Assembly: GCA_947452415.1 (NCBI GenBank)
Contig: CANGCT010000011.1
Coordinates: 1-40,433 of the forward strand
Source of the DNA: Flavobacteriaceae bacterium
Lineage (GTDB): Bacteria > Bacteroidota > Bacteroidia > Flavobacteriales > Flavobacteriaceae
Length of the DNA stretch: 40,433 bases
Direction: 5' to 3'
This document shows, one piece after another, positions 32,203-40,373 of this stretch; within the stretch, counting starts at the first letter, position 1, and every line of letters starts with the position of its first letter. Under the pieces are notes generated by a model. It searched no databases. It saw only the letters and a list, made by a program, of their open reading frames with translations, and was not told the DNA's origin. The translations under genes and the position numbers were made by a program.

Positions 32203-32892
32203 TTAATTATTTCTTCTACCTCCAAGATAAATAGAAACGTAGTACAACAAAGTTCCTATAGAGCCTATAGCAGCAACTACATAGGTTCGAGCAGCCCATT
32301 TTAAAGAATCCTCAGCACCTGAATATTCTGCTGGATTTAGCATGTTTTTGTTTTTCAACCAAGCCAAAGCACGATTACTCGCATCATATTCTACGGGCAA
32401 AGTTATTAAGGTAAACAAAGTCGTTAGTGCAAAAATTACAATTCCAAGCAATAATAAAGAGGGAAAAGTACGTATCATAATGATTCCTGCCAACAATATC
32501 CATTGCACAAAATTGGAAGTCACCGAAACAATTGGCACTAATTTAGATCGTAGTTCCAGCATACTATACGATTTTGCATGTTGCACGGCATGTCCACATT
32601 CGTGAGCCGCAACCGCAGCTGCTGCTGCATTTCTTTCGTTATACACTGCTTCACTAAGGTTTACTGTTTTATCTGTAGGATTGTAATGATCGGTAAGTCT
32701 TCCTTCTGCCGAAATTACTTTTACGTCATAAATGCCATTATCGGCTAGCATCTTTTCGGCAATTTCTTTTCCCGACAAACCATTTTGCAATTGTAGTTTA
32801 GAATAAAATTCGAATTTGCTTTTCAATCGGCTACTTACCACCCAACTCATTAGCATAATAATTCCGGCTAAAACCATATAACTCATTCCCAT
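32203..32892 (-). CDS. YugP-type zinc metallopeptidase (membrane)
   Basis: 229 residues. N-terminal helix; zinc-binding HECGH (His97, Glu98, His101) in VAAHECGHAVQHAKSYSML; then two helices, with PVEYDASNRALAWLKNKNM (the third zinc ligand region near Glu) and a C-terminal helix. It matches the Peptidase_M48-like YugP family (also named neutral zinc metallopeptidase). Membrane-anchored, substrate unknown. Transcribed alone, with its own terminator. Confidence 0.9.
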   Translation of the reverse strand: MGMSYMVLAGIIMLMSWVVSSRLKSKFEFYSKLQLQNGLSGKEIAEKMLADNGIYDVKVISAEGRLTDHYNPTDKTVNLSEAVYNERNAAAAAVAAHECGHAVQHAKSYSMLELRSKLVPIVSVTSNFVQWILLAGIIMIRTFPSLLLLGIVIFALTTLFTLITLPVEYDASNRALAWLKNKNMLNPAEYSGAEDSLKWAARTYVVAAIGSIGTLLYYVSIYLGGRRNN

Positions 32893-32984
32893 ATTTTTAA
32901 ATTTAAAGTTTTAAATAACACATCAAATTATACGCCAAATTTAAAAAATGACATGTTGACATCCTAGGGTAAACTCCAATAAAA

Positions 32985-33045
32985 AAAATCCAAATTCCAA
33001 AATGTATTAATCTAATAGATTTTTTACAATTGGAATTTGGATTTT
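32985..33045 (-). terminator. long inverted repeat, probable leuS terminator
   Basis: 16-bp perfect arms AAAATCCAAATTCCAA (32985-33000) and TTGGAATTTGGATTTT (33030-33045) with a 29-base loop; T-rich on the minus strand after the stem. It lies 20 bases after the leuS stop. Confidence 0.7.
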
Positions 33046-33065
33046 AGAATTTGAAATTTAAAAAT

Positions 33066-36000
33066 TTACCCCACCAAGTTAATCACTTTTCCAGGAACGA
33101 TAATTACTTTATTTGGAGTTCTTCCCTCTAATTGTTTAATAGTTCTTTCGTCAGCCATTACAACTTCTTGTATTTGCGGAACGGTTAAATCCAATGGTAA
33201 TTTAATAGTGAAACGCATTTTTCCGTTGAATGAAACTGGGTATTCTTTTTCCGATTCTACTAAATATTTTTCTTCACAAATAGGAAATGCTACCGTAGAA
33301 ACCGATCCTTCATGACCTAACTGACTCCATAATTCTTCTGCAATATGCGGTGCATAAGGTGAAATTAAAATTGCCAATGGTTCTAGAATTTTCCTATGGT
33401 TGCAATTTAAAGTTGCTAATTCGTTTACACAAATCATAAACTGTGAAACAGACGTATTGAAAGAGAAATTCTCAATATCTTCCGTTACTTTTTTAATCGT
33501 TTTATGTAAAGACTTGTACATTTCTAGACTTGGTTCGTAGTTAGTTACAACAGAACTATTATCATCAAAATACAATCGCCATAGTTTTTTTAAGAAACCA
33601 TAAACTCCTGTGATTCCTGCGGTATTCCATGGTTTTGATTGTTCCAATGGCCCTAAGAACATTTCATACAAACGTAAAGTATCGGCACCATAATCGTTAC
33701 AAATATCATCTGGATTGACCACATTGTATTTGGATTTGGACATTTTTTCTACTTCACGACCAACAATGTATTTTCCGTTTTCTAAAATGAATTCGGCAGC
33801 CGCATAATCGGTATATAATGGATGTTTCTTGAATGCTTCTATGTCAAGTTCGTTAGTGACGTCATTAATAACTGCTAAATCAACATGGATTGGCTGCACA
33901 TTTACACCCGAAATCAACCCCTTTGAATATAACTTTTTGGAATCTTCACTTCTATAAACAAAAGCACTCATTCCTAAAATCATTCCTTGATTGATTAATT
34001 TTTTGAATGGTTCTTCTGTTGGCGCATAGCCTCTGTCTTTTAAAAATTTATTCCAAAAACGAGAGTACAACAAATGTCCGGTTGCGTGTTCGCTTCCACC
34101 TATGTATAAATCAACATTTTCCCAATAGTTCAAGGCCTCTTTGCTTGCAAATTCGTTTTCATTGTGCGCATCCATATAACGCATCCAATACCACGAACTT
34201 CCTGCCCAACCTGGCATGGTATTCAATTCTAAAGGAAAAATAGTCACATTATCAATCAACTGATTACTGACTACTGAACACTGAACGCTATTCCAAGCCC
34301 AAGCAGTAGCATTTCCTAAAGGTGGTTGCCCGTCTTCAGTGGGTAGGTATTTTTCCACTTCTGGAAGTACAATTGGCAAATGTTTTTTATCAATCATTTG
34401 GGGCAATCCATTTACATAATAAACTGGAAATGGTTCGCCCCAATAACGTTGACGAGAAAAAACAGCATCACGCAAACGGTAATTGGTTTTGCCATTTCCT
34501 TGTTCGATATCTTCTAGTGCTTCAATACTTTTTTTAGTTCCTTCTTTGTAACCCATTCCGTTTAAGAAATCGGAATTAATTAATTCGAAACCGGTTTTTT
34601 CGCCGTAGGCTTGTAGAACCTCACCCCCGGCCCCTCTCCAAAGGAGAGGGGAGTTGGTTACTTCAAATATATTTTTTATATCTGGCATTCCGTTTTGACC
34701 TTTAAAGAAATTTGCAAAGGCAAAATCTCTTTCATCGCCACATGGAACCGCCATTACTGCTCCTGTTCCGTAACCCGCCAAAACGTAATCGCCTATCCAA
34801 ACTGGAATTGGTTCTTTTGTAAATGGATGTTCCGCATAGGCACCAGTGAAAACACCAGAAATAGTTTTTACATCTGCCATTCTTTCTCGTTCGGAACGCT
34901 TGGCAGTTGCTTGAACATAGGCATTTACCGCAGATTTTTGTTCTGGGGTTGTGATTTGGGATACCAATTCGTGTTCTGGTGCCAAGGTCATGAAGGTAAC
35001 TCCGAAAATGGTGTCGGGACGGGTGGTGAAAACTTCTATGAAAGCACCTTCTGAAAGGGAATTATTGGCGGTAAATTCTTCTTCAGACCTCACCCCCAAC
35101 CCCTCTCCAAAGGAGAGGGGAGCCGAGACCTGAGTATTATTGGCGCAAAGCAATTCGTCTATTATTCTTTTTTTTATAAAATCCAGGTTAGTAGTTACTT
35201 CTTCATTTGAAAAACGGATAACTTTAAATCCTAATTGTTCTAATTCATAAGTTCTTCCTTCGTCGTATTCTTTTTGGTGGTCATGAATTTCACCATCCAC
35301 TTCAACTATTAAACTTTTTTCTAAACAAACAAAATCAACTATAAAATTGCTTATGTAGTGTTGTCTTCTGAATTTTGAGCCTAAATTAGAATTCCGAATC
35401 TCTTGCCAAAGCGCATCTTCTGCTTCTGTTGGATTTTTGCGATTTTCTCTTGCGCTTGCAACCAATTTCTTAGCAATTATTGGATTGGCTGTTTTATATC
35501 CATAATCATTATGTCTATCAACGGCCTGGCTCCCCTCTCCTTTGGAGAGGGGTTGGGTGTGAGGTGCTAAATTAAACCTAACCATTGCTCCAACACTTTT
35601 TCCAATCCAGTTTCTTTGCGATTCTTTGATGGATTCACTCCAATCAATATCGTTTAAACCTTGCAATAATCGTTCGGCATAAGCAGAAATTCGCATCGAC
35701 CATTGGGTCATTTTTTTACGCATTACTGGATGACCGCCACGCTCCGAAACGCCATTTATTATTTCGTCGTTTGCCAAAACGGTTCCAAGTCCGTGACACC
35801 AGTTCACTTCAGTTTCGGCCAAATAGGTTAATCGGTATTGTAAAAGTATTTTTTGTTGTTCTTCAGAAGAAAAACTATTCCATTGGGCAGCGGTAAATGG
35901 AGCGATGTTATCATCGCAAACGGCATTAACCTTGCTATTCCCTTCTTTTTCGAAAGTAGCGATTAAGGTAGTAATGTCTTCGGCTTTATCGGAATTTTTA

Positions 36001-36443
36001 TTGTACCAAGAATTAAATAATTGAATGAAAATCCATTGGGTGTGTTTGTAATAATCGGCATTGGAGGTGCGCACTTCCCGACTCCAATCGAAGGAAAAAC
36101 CAATTTTATCTAATTGCTCGCGGTAACGAGCAATGTTTTCTTTGGTGGTAGTATCGGGATGTTGTCCGGTTTGGATGGCATATTGCTCTGCCGGCAATCC
36201 GAAAGAATCGTATCCTTGAGGATGCAAAACGTTGAACCCTTTATGGCGTTTGAATCGGGCCACGATATCAGAAGCAATATATCCAAGAGGATGCCCAACG
36301 TGCAAACCTGCTCCAGATGGATAAGGAAACATGTCCAAAACATAATATTTTGGTTTGTCGGAATGGTTGGTTGCTGCAAAAGTTTGGTTTTCTGCCCAAT
36401 AATTGCGCCATTTGGCTTCTATTTGTTCGTGGAAATATTTCAT
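33066..36443 (-). CDS. leuS: leucine--tRNA ligase with in-frame DUF559 nuclease insert
   Basis: 1125 residues, against roughly 920-960 expected. Class I LeuRS: PYPSGAGLHVGHPLGY (HIGH motif, H48-H51), NWIGKS before the CP1 editing domain, FTTRPDTIFGVTFMTLAPEH and GTGAVMAVPCGDERDFAFA (editing-site Thr and Asp regions), MPGWAGSSWYWMRYMD, and KMSKSKYNVV near residue 900. The reading frame is intact from end to end. Between VRFNL (~291) and FIEVFTTRPDT lies a ~160-residue insert: APHTQPLSKGEGSQ, a DUF559 domain and SAPLSFGEGLGVRS. A third palindrome copy (34619-34653, NSPLLWRGAGGEV) and an oligomer repeat (34260-34286, VQCSVVSNQ) lie further on. A canonical promoter is upstream. Confidence 0.96.
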   Translation of the reverse strand: MKYFHEQIEAKWRNYWAENQTFAATNHSDKPKYYVLDMFPYPSGAGLHVGHPLGYIASDIVARFKRHKGFNVLHPQGYDSFGLPAEQYAIQTGQHPDTTTKENIARYREQLDKIGFSFDWSREVRTSNADYYKHTQWIFIQLFNSWYNKNSDKAEDITTLIATFEKEGNSKVNAVCDDNIAPFTAAQWNSFSSEEQQKILLQYRLTYLAETEVNWCHGLGTVLANDEIINGVSERGGHPVMRKKMTQWSMRISAYAERLLQGLNDIDWSESIKESQRNWIGKSVGAMVRFNLAPHTQPLSKGEGSQAVDRHNDYGYKTANPIIAKKLVASARENRKNPTEAEDALWQEIRNSNLGSKFRRQHYISNFIVDFVCLEKSLIVEVDGEIHDHQKEYDEGRTYELEQLGFKVIRFSNEEVTTNLDFIKKRIIDELLCANNTQVSAPLSFGEGLGVRSEEEFTANNSLSEGAFIEVFTTRPDTIFGVTFMTLAPEHELVSQITTPEQKSAVNAYVQATAKRSERERMADVKTISGVFTGAYAEHPFTKEPIPVWIGDYVLAGYGTGAVMAVPCGDERDFAFANFFKGQNGMPDIKNIFEVTNSPLLWRGAGGEVLQAYGEKTGFELINSDFLNGMGYKEGTKKSIEALEDIEQGNGKTNYRLRDAVFSRQRYWGEPFPVYYVNGLPQMIDKKHLPIVLPEVEKYLPTEDGQPPLGNATAWAWNSVQCSVVSNQLIDNVTIFPLELNTMPGWAGSSWYWMRYMDAHNENEFASKEALNYWENVDLYIGGSEHATGHLLYSRFWNKFLKDRGYAPTEEPFKKLINQGMILGMSAFVYRSEDSKKLYSKGLISGVNVQPIHVDLAVINDVTNELDIEAFKKHPLYTDYAAAEFILENGKYIVGREVEKMSKSKYNVVNPDDICNDYGADTLRLYEMFLGPLEQSKPWNTAGITGVYGFLKKLWRLYFDDNSSVVTNYEPSLEMYKSLHKTIKKVTEDIENFSFNTSVSQFMICVNELATLNCNHRKILEPLAILISPYAPHIAEELWSQLGHEGSVSTVAFPICEEKYLVESEKEYPVSFNGKMRFTIKLPLDLTVPQIQEVVMADERTIKQLEGRTPNKVIIVPGKVINLVG
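34260..34286 (-). repeat. CAGTNNTCAGT-type oligomer repeat inside leuS
   Basis: The minus strand reads as degenerate TCAGT units (GTTCAGTGTTCAGTAGTCAG and on). It is in frame and encodes VQCSVVSNQ just before LIDNVTIFPLELNTMPGW. From memory, similar CAGT-type repeats are seen between genes of Bacteroidota. Confidence 0.45.
34619..34653 (-). repeat. GC-rich palindromic repeat in frame in leuS (third copy)
   Basis: Contains CCCCTCTCC-AAA-GGAGAGGGG plus the flank CTCACCCCC, the same as in the two repeats bounding the DUF559 insert. Here it is translated in another frame (NSPLLWRGAGGEV) and stays open. Confidence 0.85.
35088..35124. repeat. right inverted repeat of the DUF559 insert (37 bp)
   Basis: The reverse complement of this stretch matches 35528-35564 at 36 of 37 positions. 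It contains a 9-bp palindrome with a 3-base loop. Confidence 0.9.
35528..35564. repeat. left inverted repeat of the DUF559 insert (37 bp)
   Basis: Contains GGCTCCCCTCTCC-TTT-GGAGAGGGG and then TTGGGTGTGAGG. Mirror image of 35088-35124, with one mismatch (T for G). Confidence 0.9.
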
Positions 36444-36466
36444 TCTAAATGTTTGTGGTTTATAGT

Positions 36467-36534
36467 TTTTGGTTTATGATTTAAAGAAGTTGTAGATAAT
36501 CTAGTAACAACAAACTCCAAACAATAAACCAAAA
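36467..36534 (-). promoter_or_regulatory. hairpin in the leuS 5' leader
   Basis: 11-bp perfect arms TTTTGGTTTAT (36467-36477) and ATAAACCAAAA (36524-36534) made from GGTTTAT oligomer repeats, starting right at the expected transcription start. Possibly an mRNA-stabilising 5' stem; no known riboswitch fits. Confidence 0.4.
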
Positions 36535-36542
36535 TTTAAGGT

Positions 36543-36573
36543 ACAAATTTACATTTATTGTACTAAAGTCAAA
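36543..36573 (-). promoter_or_regulatory. leuS promoter
   Basis: Minus strand TTTG (36570-36573), an 18-base spacer, then TAAATTTGT (36543-36551). It is the best -33/-7 pair in the window. Confidence 0.65.
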
Positions 36574-36605
36574 ACTTTAAACGTTATAAACTATGAATAA
36601 AGAAA

Positions 36606-36634
36606 TTGTTTATTATTTTTACGGCTAAATTTAG
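36606..36634 (+). promoter_or_regulatory. candidate ftsX operon promoter
   Basis: TTG (36606-36608), a 17-base spacer, and TAAATTTAG (36626-36634), one base off consensus; 7 bases to the ATG. Confidence 0.35.
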
Positions 36635-36640
36635 TTTGAT

Positions 36641-37516
36641 ATGGCATCCTCATTTGATAAGTTTCAGAAACGCAGATTGATTTCTTCCTATTTTTCGGTG
36701 GTTTTAAGTGTGTTCTTAGTATTGTTTTTACTAGGGCTTTTAGGGCTTTTTATAATCAATTCTAAAAGGCTTTCAGACAATTTTAAGGAAGATATAGTAA
36801 TGACTGTTTTCTTTAAAAGCGAGGCTAACGACACTATTTTCAAGGCTTTTGAAACGGAAATGAAATCGGGTAAGTATGCTAAAGATTTTAATTTTGTTTC
36901 TAAAGAAAAGGCAGCAAAGGAACACGAAAAAACTCTTGGAGAAAATTTTACAGAATTTTTAGGGGCTAATCCGTTGTACAATTCGTATGATATTCACTTG
37001 AAAGCGGATTATGTTACGAATGTTGGTTTTTCAAGAATGGAAAGTGAAATTAGGAAAAATCCTATGGTTGCCGATGTGGTTTACGACAAACAGTTGATTA
37101 CTTTGGTGAATGACAATGTGAAGAGAATAAGCATGTGGGTATTAATTATCAGCGGGATTTTTGCTTTTATATCTATTTTATTAATTAATAGTTCGTTGCG
37201 ATTGTCCATTTATGCTAATCGATTTATAATTAAAACGATGCAAATGGTGGGTGCTACGAAGGCTTTTATTAGAAAACCATTTGTAACTCGAAGCATTATT
37301 TTGGGAGTTATAGGTTCTGTTTTGGCAATATTAGCATTAATTGGAGTTCTGGTTTATGTTTCTACCAACTATCCTGCTTTAGATATTTTTAAAGACCAAT
37401 TGCTTACCGTTATAGTATTGCTGGGGGTTTTGGTTTTAGGAGTATTAATCACCTGGATTGGAACGCATTTTGCTACACAACGTTTCTTGAATTTAAGAAC
37501 GGACGATTTATATTAG
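36641..37516 (+). CDS. ftsX: cell division protein FtsX (ABC permease-like)
   Basis: 291 residues. One helix near residues 20-40, a periplasmic domain (~40-165) and three helices in the C-terminal half (IISGIFAFISILLINSSLRL, IILGVIGSVLAILALIGVLV, LLTVIVLLGVLVLGVLITWI). RFIIKTMQMVGATKAFIRKP is the conserved coupling region (MxLVGA in FtsX). With FtsE it controls peptidoglycan hydrolases at the septum; ftsE is not in the window. First gene of the operon ftsX-DUF3098-uppP-truB. Confidence 0.93.
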   Translation: MASSFDKFQKRRLISSYFSVVLSVFLVLFLLGLLGLFIINSKRLSDNFKEDIVMTVFFKSEANDTIFKAFETEMKSGKYAKDFNFVSKEKAAKEHEKTLGENFTEFLGANPLYNSYDIHLKADYVTNVGFSRMESEIRKNPMVADVVYDKQLITLVNDNVKRISMWVLIISGIFAFISILLINSSLRLSIYANRFIIKTMQMVGATKAFIRKPFVTRSIILGVIGSVLAILALIGVLVYVSTNYPALDIFKDQLLTVIVLLGVLVLGVLITWIGTHFATQRFLNLRTDDLY

Positions 37517-37567
37517 GGGAGAGAATAGATAATAGACGGATAGAAAATAGACTAAAGATTTATTAAT

Positions 37568-37807
37568 ATGATGAAAAATAACGAACAAACTACAGATTTC
37601 CTTTTTGACAAAGTGAATTACAAATTCTTACTAATTGGAATTGCAGTTATTGCTGTTGGCTTTATTTTGATGGCCGGTGGAGGTAGCGATGACCCGAAGG
37701 TGTTTAATGAGAATGTGTTTAATTTCAGAAGAATTCAATTGGCTCCTACAGTGGTTTTAATTGGTTTTGGAATAACAATTTATTCTATCTTTAAAAAATC
37801 AAAGTAA
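37568..37807 (+). CDS. DUF3098 small membrane protein
   Basis: 79 residues, two helices ([20 protein letters not shown] and [19 protein letters not shown]) joined by a short periplasmic loop. [20 protein letters not shown] is the DUF3098 signature. Function unknown, but the position between ftsX and uppP suggests a role near cell-wall synthesis. Its stop overlaps the uppP start (TAATG). The gap before it (37517-37567) contains ATAGA oligomer repeats. Confidence 0.9.
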   Translation: MMKNNEQTTDFLFDKVNYKFLLIGIAVIAVGFILMAGGGSDDPKVFNENVFNFRRIQLAPTVVLIGFGITIYSIFKKSK

Positions 37808-38604
37808 TGGATTATTTACAAGCAATTGTACTTGCAATTATAGAGGGAATTACTGAATTTCTTCCTGTCTCTTCCACTGGCCATATGATTATCGCCAGTT
37901 CTTTTTTTGGAATTAGTCATGATGAATTTACCAAACTTTTTACCATTGTAATCCAATTAGGTACAATACTTTCTGTTGTAGTTTTATATTTTAAACGATT
38001 TTTTCAGAGTTTTGATTTTTACTTTAAATTACTAGTTGCGTTTATTCCTGCGGTAGTTTTTGGTTTGCTTTTCAGCAAAAAAATTGATGCTTTACTGGAA
38101 AATCCTGTTACGGTTGCGGTTTCTTTATTAGTTGGCGGAATTGTTTTACTAAAAGTAGACGATTGGTTTTCTAAAGAAACGGAAGTTGCAACAAGTCAAG
38201 AGATTAGTTATTTAACGGCTTTTAAAATAGGATTGTTTCAATGTTTAGCAATGGTTCCTGGTGTTTCCAGAAGTGGCGCAAGCATTATGGGTGGAATGAC
38301 CCAAAAATTATCTAGAACAACTGCTGCTGAATTTTCGTTCTTTCTTGCCGTGCCAACCATGCTTGGTGCTACTGCTAAAAAATGTTACGATTATTACAAA
38401 GATGGATTTGTATTAACCCACGACCAAATTAATTTTTTAATTATTGGAAATGTAGTTGGGTTTATAGTAGCACTTATTGCTATTAAAAGTTTCATCGGAT
38501 TTTTAAGTAAAAACGGATTTAAACTTTTTGGATATTATAGAATTGTAGTTGGAATTGCGCTTTTAGTAATTCATTTCTGTATTCAAAAACTGGACGTAAT
38601 ATAA
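37807..38604 (+). CDS. uppP: undecaprenyl-diphosphatase
   Basis: 265 residues, about eight helices. The two signature regions are visible: [20 protein letters not shown] (with the catalytic Glu and His) and [20 protein letters not shown] (with the catalytic Arg/Ser). It recycles undecaprenyl pyrophosphate to the monophosphate lipid carrier for peptidoglycan and O-glycan synthesis; overexpression gives bacitracin resistance. Start overlaps the DUF3098 stop; stop overlaps the truB start. Confidence 0.96.
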   Translation: MDYLQAIVLAIIEGITEFLPVSSTGHMIIASSFFGISHDEFTKLFTIVIQLGTILSVVVLYFKRFFQSFDFYFKLLVAFIPAVVFGLLFSKKIDALLENPVTVAVSLLVGGIVLLKVDDWFSKETEVATSQEISYLTAFKIGLFQCLAMVPGVSRSGASIMGGMTQKLSRTTAAEFSFFLAVPTMLGATAKKCYDYYKDGFVLTHDQINFLIIGNVVGFIVALIAIKSFIGFLSKNGFKLFGYYRIVVGIALLVIHFCIQKLDVI

Positions 38605-39293
38605 TGACTGCCGAAGACTATTTAGAAGGTCAAGTTATTTTAATTGACAAACCACTCACTTGGAGTTCGTTTCAGGCGGTGAATAAATTGAAATATATTT
38701 TAAAACGCAAATACAATCTTCCGAAGAAGTTTAAAATTGGTCATGCTGGAACTTTAGATCCTTTGGCAACGGGTCTTTTAATTATTTGTACCGGAAAATT
38801 CACTAAAAAAATTACTGAAATTCAGGCACAAGCCAAAGAATATACTGGCACAATAACTGTTGGCGCAACTACCCCATCGTATGATTTAGAAACAGAAGTA
38901 GATGCTACTTTCCCGATAGAGCAAATTACCAAGGCATTAATTCTTGAAACTACCAAACAATTTCTTGGAGAGATTGACCAGAAACCACCTGTTTTTTCGG
39001 CAATAAAAAAAGATGGAAAACGACTTTACGAACACGCGCGTGCTGGTGAAGAAGTAGAAATTGCTTTTAAAAAAACTACTATTTACGAATTTGAAATTAC
39101 TAGAATTGATTTGCCTGAAATAGACTTTAGAGTTACTTGTAGTAAAGGAACTTATATTCGCTCGCTTGCCTTTGACTTTGGTAAAGCATTACAATCTGGC
39201 GGCTACTTATCTGCTTTACGACGCACTAAAATAGGTGAGTATTCAGTTAATGATGGTGTTAGCCCAGATGCGTTTGAAAAATCTTTAGAATAA
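38604..39293 (+). CDS. truB: tRNA pseudouridine(55) synthase
   Basis: 229 residues. Makes pseudouridine 55 in the T loop of tRNAs. Landmarks: LIDKPLTWSSFQAVNKLKYI, KIGHAGTLDPLATGLLIICT (motif II with the catalytic Asp in GTLDPLA), KPPVFSAIKKDGKRLYEHAR, and CSKGTYIRSLAFDFGKAL (motif III). It lacks a C-terminal PUA domain, as is common for this length class. ATG overlaps the uppP stop (ATAATGA). Confidence 0.96.
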   Translation: MTAEDYLEGQVILIDKPLTWSSFQAVNKLKYILKRKYNLPKKFKIGHAGTLDPLATGLLIICTGKFTKKITEIQAQAKEYTGTITVGATTPSYDLETEVDATFPIEQITKALILETTKQFLGEIDQKPPVFSAIKKDGKRLYEHARAGEEVEIAFKKTTIYEFEITRIDLPEIDFRVTCSKGTYIRSLAFDFGKALQSGGYLSALRRTKIGEYSVNDGVSPDAFEKSLE

Positions 39294-39296
39294 AAA

Positions 39297-40319
39297 CTAT
39301 TGGATTTTATTGTAAAATACAACCAACTCGTTTAAATAATTATCTATATCTCTAAAAGAATAACCCAATTGTTTTTTTATTTTTTCGTTAGAAAAAAGAT
39401 CTGTGCTTTGCAAAGAAAGAATACTGTGTTTGGATAATTTTCTTTTGGTTCTAAATACTTTGGATGACAACCAATCTAAACGCCAAGCAAGGTTTAAGAG
39501 CCAAGGTTTGGCTTTTATTGTTGGTGGTTTTATTCCTATTTTTTTAGCAATGGTAGAAATAATATCTTTGTAAGTGTAGTTTTCAGAAATCACAATAAAA
39601 CGTTCTCCATTACAATCGGAATGCATTAATTGGTGCATTATGGTTACAACATCTAATACAGAAACGTATGCAGAGGTGCCGTTGGTGTAAAATGGAAACC
39701 CTTTTTTTACGGTACTAAAAATCACTCCGCTACCTTGATTCCAAAAACCGGGACCAAAAATTACTCCGGGATTCACAATAATTACAGGCAATCCTTCTTG
39801 AAAACCACGCCATACTTCCATTTCGGCGCCATATTTAGAAATGGCATAATCGCTGTGGGAATATTCAGGATTCCATTCAGTTTCTTCGGTAATGGTATTA
39901 TTTACTCGTTTAGATTCATTTTGTACTAAATCACCAAGTGCTGCAATTGAACTTACATGGCATAATTTTTTTACTTTTTTATCAATACAGAAGTTAATAA
40001 TATTGGCGGTTCCTTCGATATTTACTTTTCGTAATTTGTCTTCGTCGTCGGGATTGAAGGAGATAAAAGCTGCACAATGATAAACGTAATCTACATTTTG
40101 GAACGCTATTTCTAGGGAAGGAATATCTAAAATATCAGCAGAAAACCATTCAATTTTGGCAAACAATTCGCTTTTTTCGTAAAGTTCAAAAAGCAATTTT
40201 GTTTTAATTCTATTTTTTGGATTTCGATGTATCGAACGAACGGTTTGTGCTCCATTTTCTAATAAATGAAGTAGTAAATGCGCTCCTACCAAACCTGTTC
40301 CTCCTGTAACTAATATCAT
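39297..40319 (-). CDS. NAD-dependent epimerase/dehydratase (extended SDR)
   Basis: 340 residues. Rossmann start MILVTGGTGLVGAHLLLHLL, then VDYVYHCAAFISFNPDDEDK, CHVSSIAALGDL, and the catalytic YAISKYGAEMEVW (Y-x-x-x-K). It fits the dihydroflavonol reductase or 3-beta-HSD-like extended SDRs; substrate not known. It converges with truB, leaving 3 bases between the stops, so there is no terminator between them. Confidence 0.88.
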   Translation of the reverse strand: MILVTGGTGLVGAHLLLHLLENGAQTVRSIHRNPKNRIKTKLLFELYEKSELFAKIEWFSADILDIPSLEIAFQNVDYVYHCAAFISFNPDDEDKLRKVNIEGTANIINFCIDKKVKKLCHVSSIAALGDLVQNESKRVNNTITEETEWNPEYSHSDYAISKYGAEMEVWRGFQEGLPVIIVNPGVIFGPGFWNQGSGVIFSTVKKGFPFYTNGTSAYVSVLDVVTIMHQLMHSDCNGERFIVISENYTYKDIISTIAKKIGIKPPTIKAKPWLLNLAWRLDWLSSKVFRTKRKLSKHSILSLQSTDLFSNEKIKKQLGYSFRDIDNYLNELVVFYNKIQ

Positions 40320-40373
40320 GAGGACAAAGATAATTAGTTTAGTGGATTTTTAGCTTTTTTAACTTCGGAAAAA

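Larger units (their letters stand above)
35088..35564 (-). mobile_element. palindrome-bounded DUF559 nuclease element inserted in leuS
   Basis: 477 bases bounded by 37-bp inverted repeats. They encode leuS residues ~294-452. The domain (about residues 330-440) has ENRKNPTEAEDALWQEI, KFRRQHYISNFIVDFVCLEK, LIVEVDGEIHDHQKEYDEGR and LEQLGFKVIRFSNEEV. That is the DUF559 pattern, related to Vsr and the PD-(D/E)XK nucleases; the likely metal-site residues are D370, E381 and D383. There are no intein splice motifs and no stop codon at either edge. The insertion is tolerated in a loop between strands at the start of the CP1 editing domain. Confidence 0.75.

Noticed and set aside
35088..35564. Intein in LeuRS
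   Set aside because: No Cys/Ser at the upstream junction, no TxxH block and no terminal HN-Cys/Ser/Thr; the inserted domain is a DUF559 nuclease, not a Hint fold.
34619..35564. CRISPR-like array from the three GC-rich repeats in leuS
   Set aside because: Spacing is irregular (about 430 and 400 bases), one copy is inverted, and all lie inside a coding frame.
36443..36551. T-box or other riboswitch in the leuS leader
   Set aside because: No T-box motif (TGGNACC) or antiterminator; the only structure is an oligomer-repeat hairpin.
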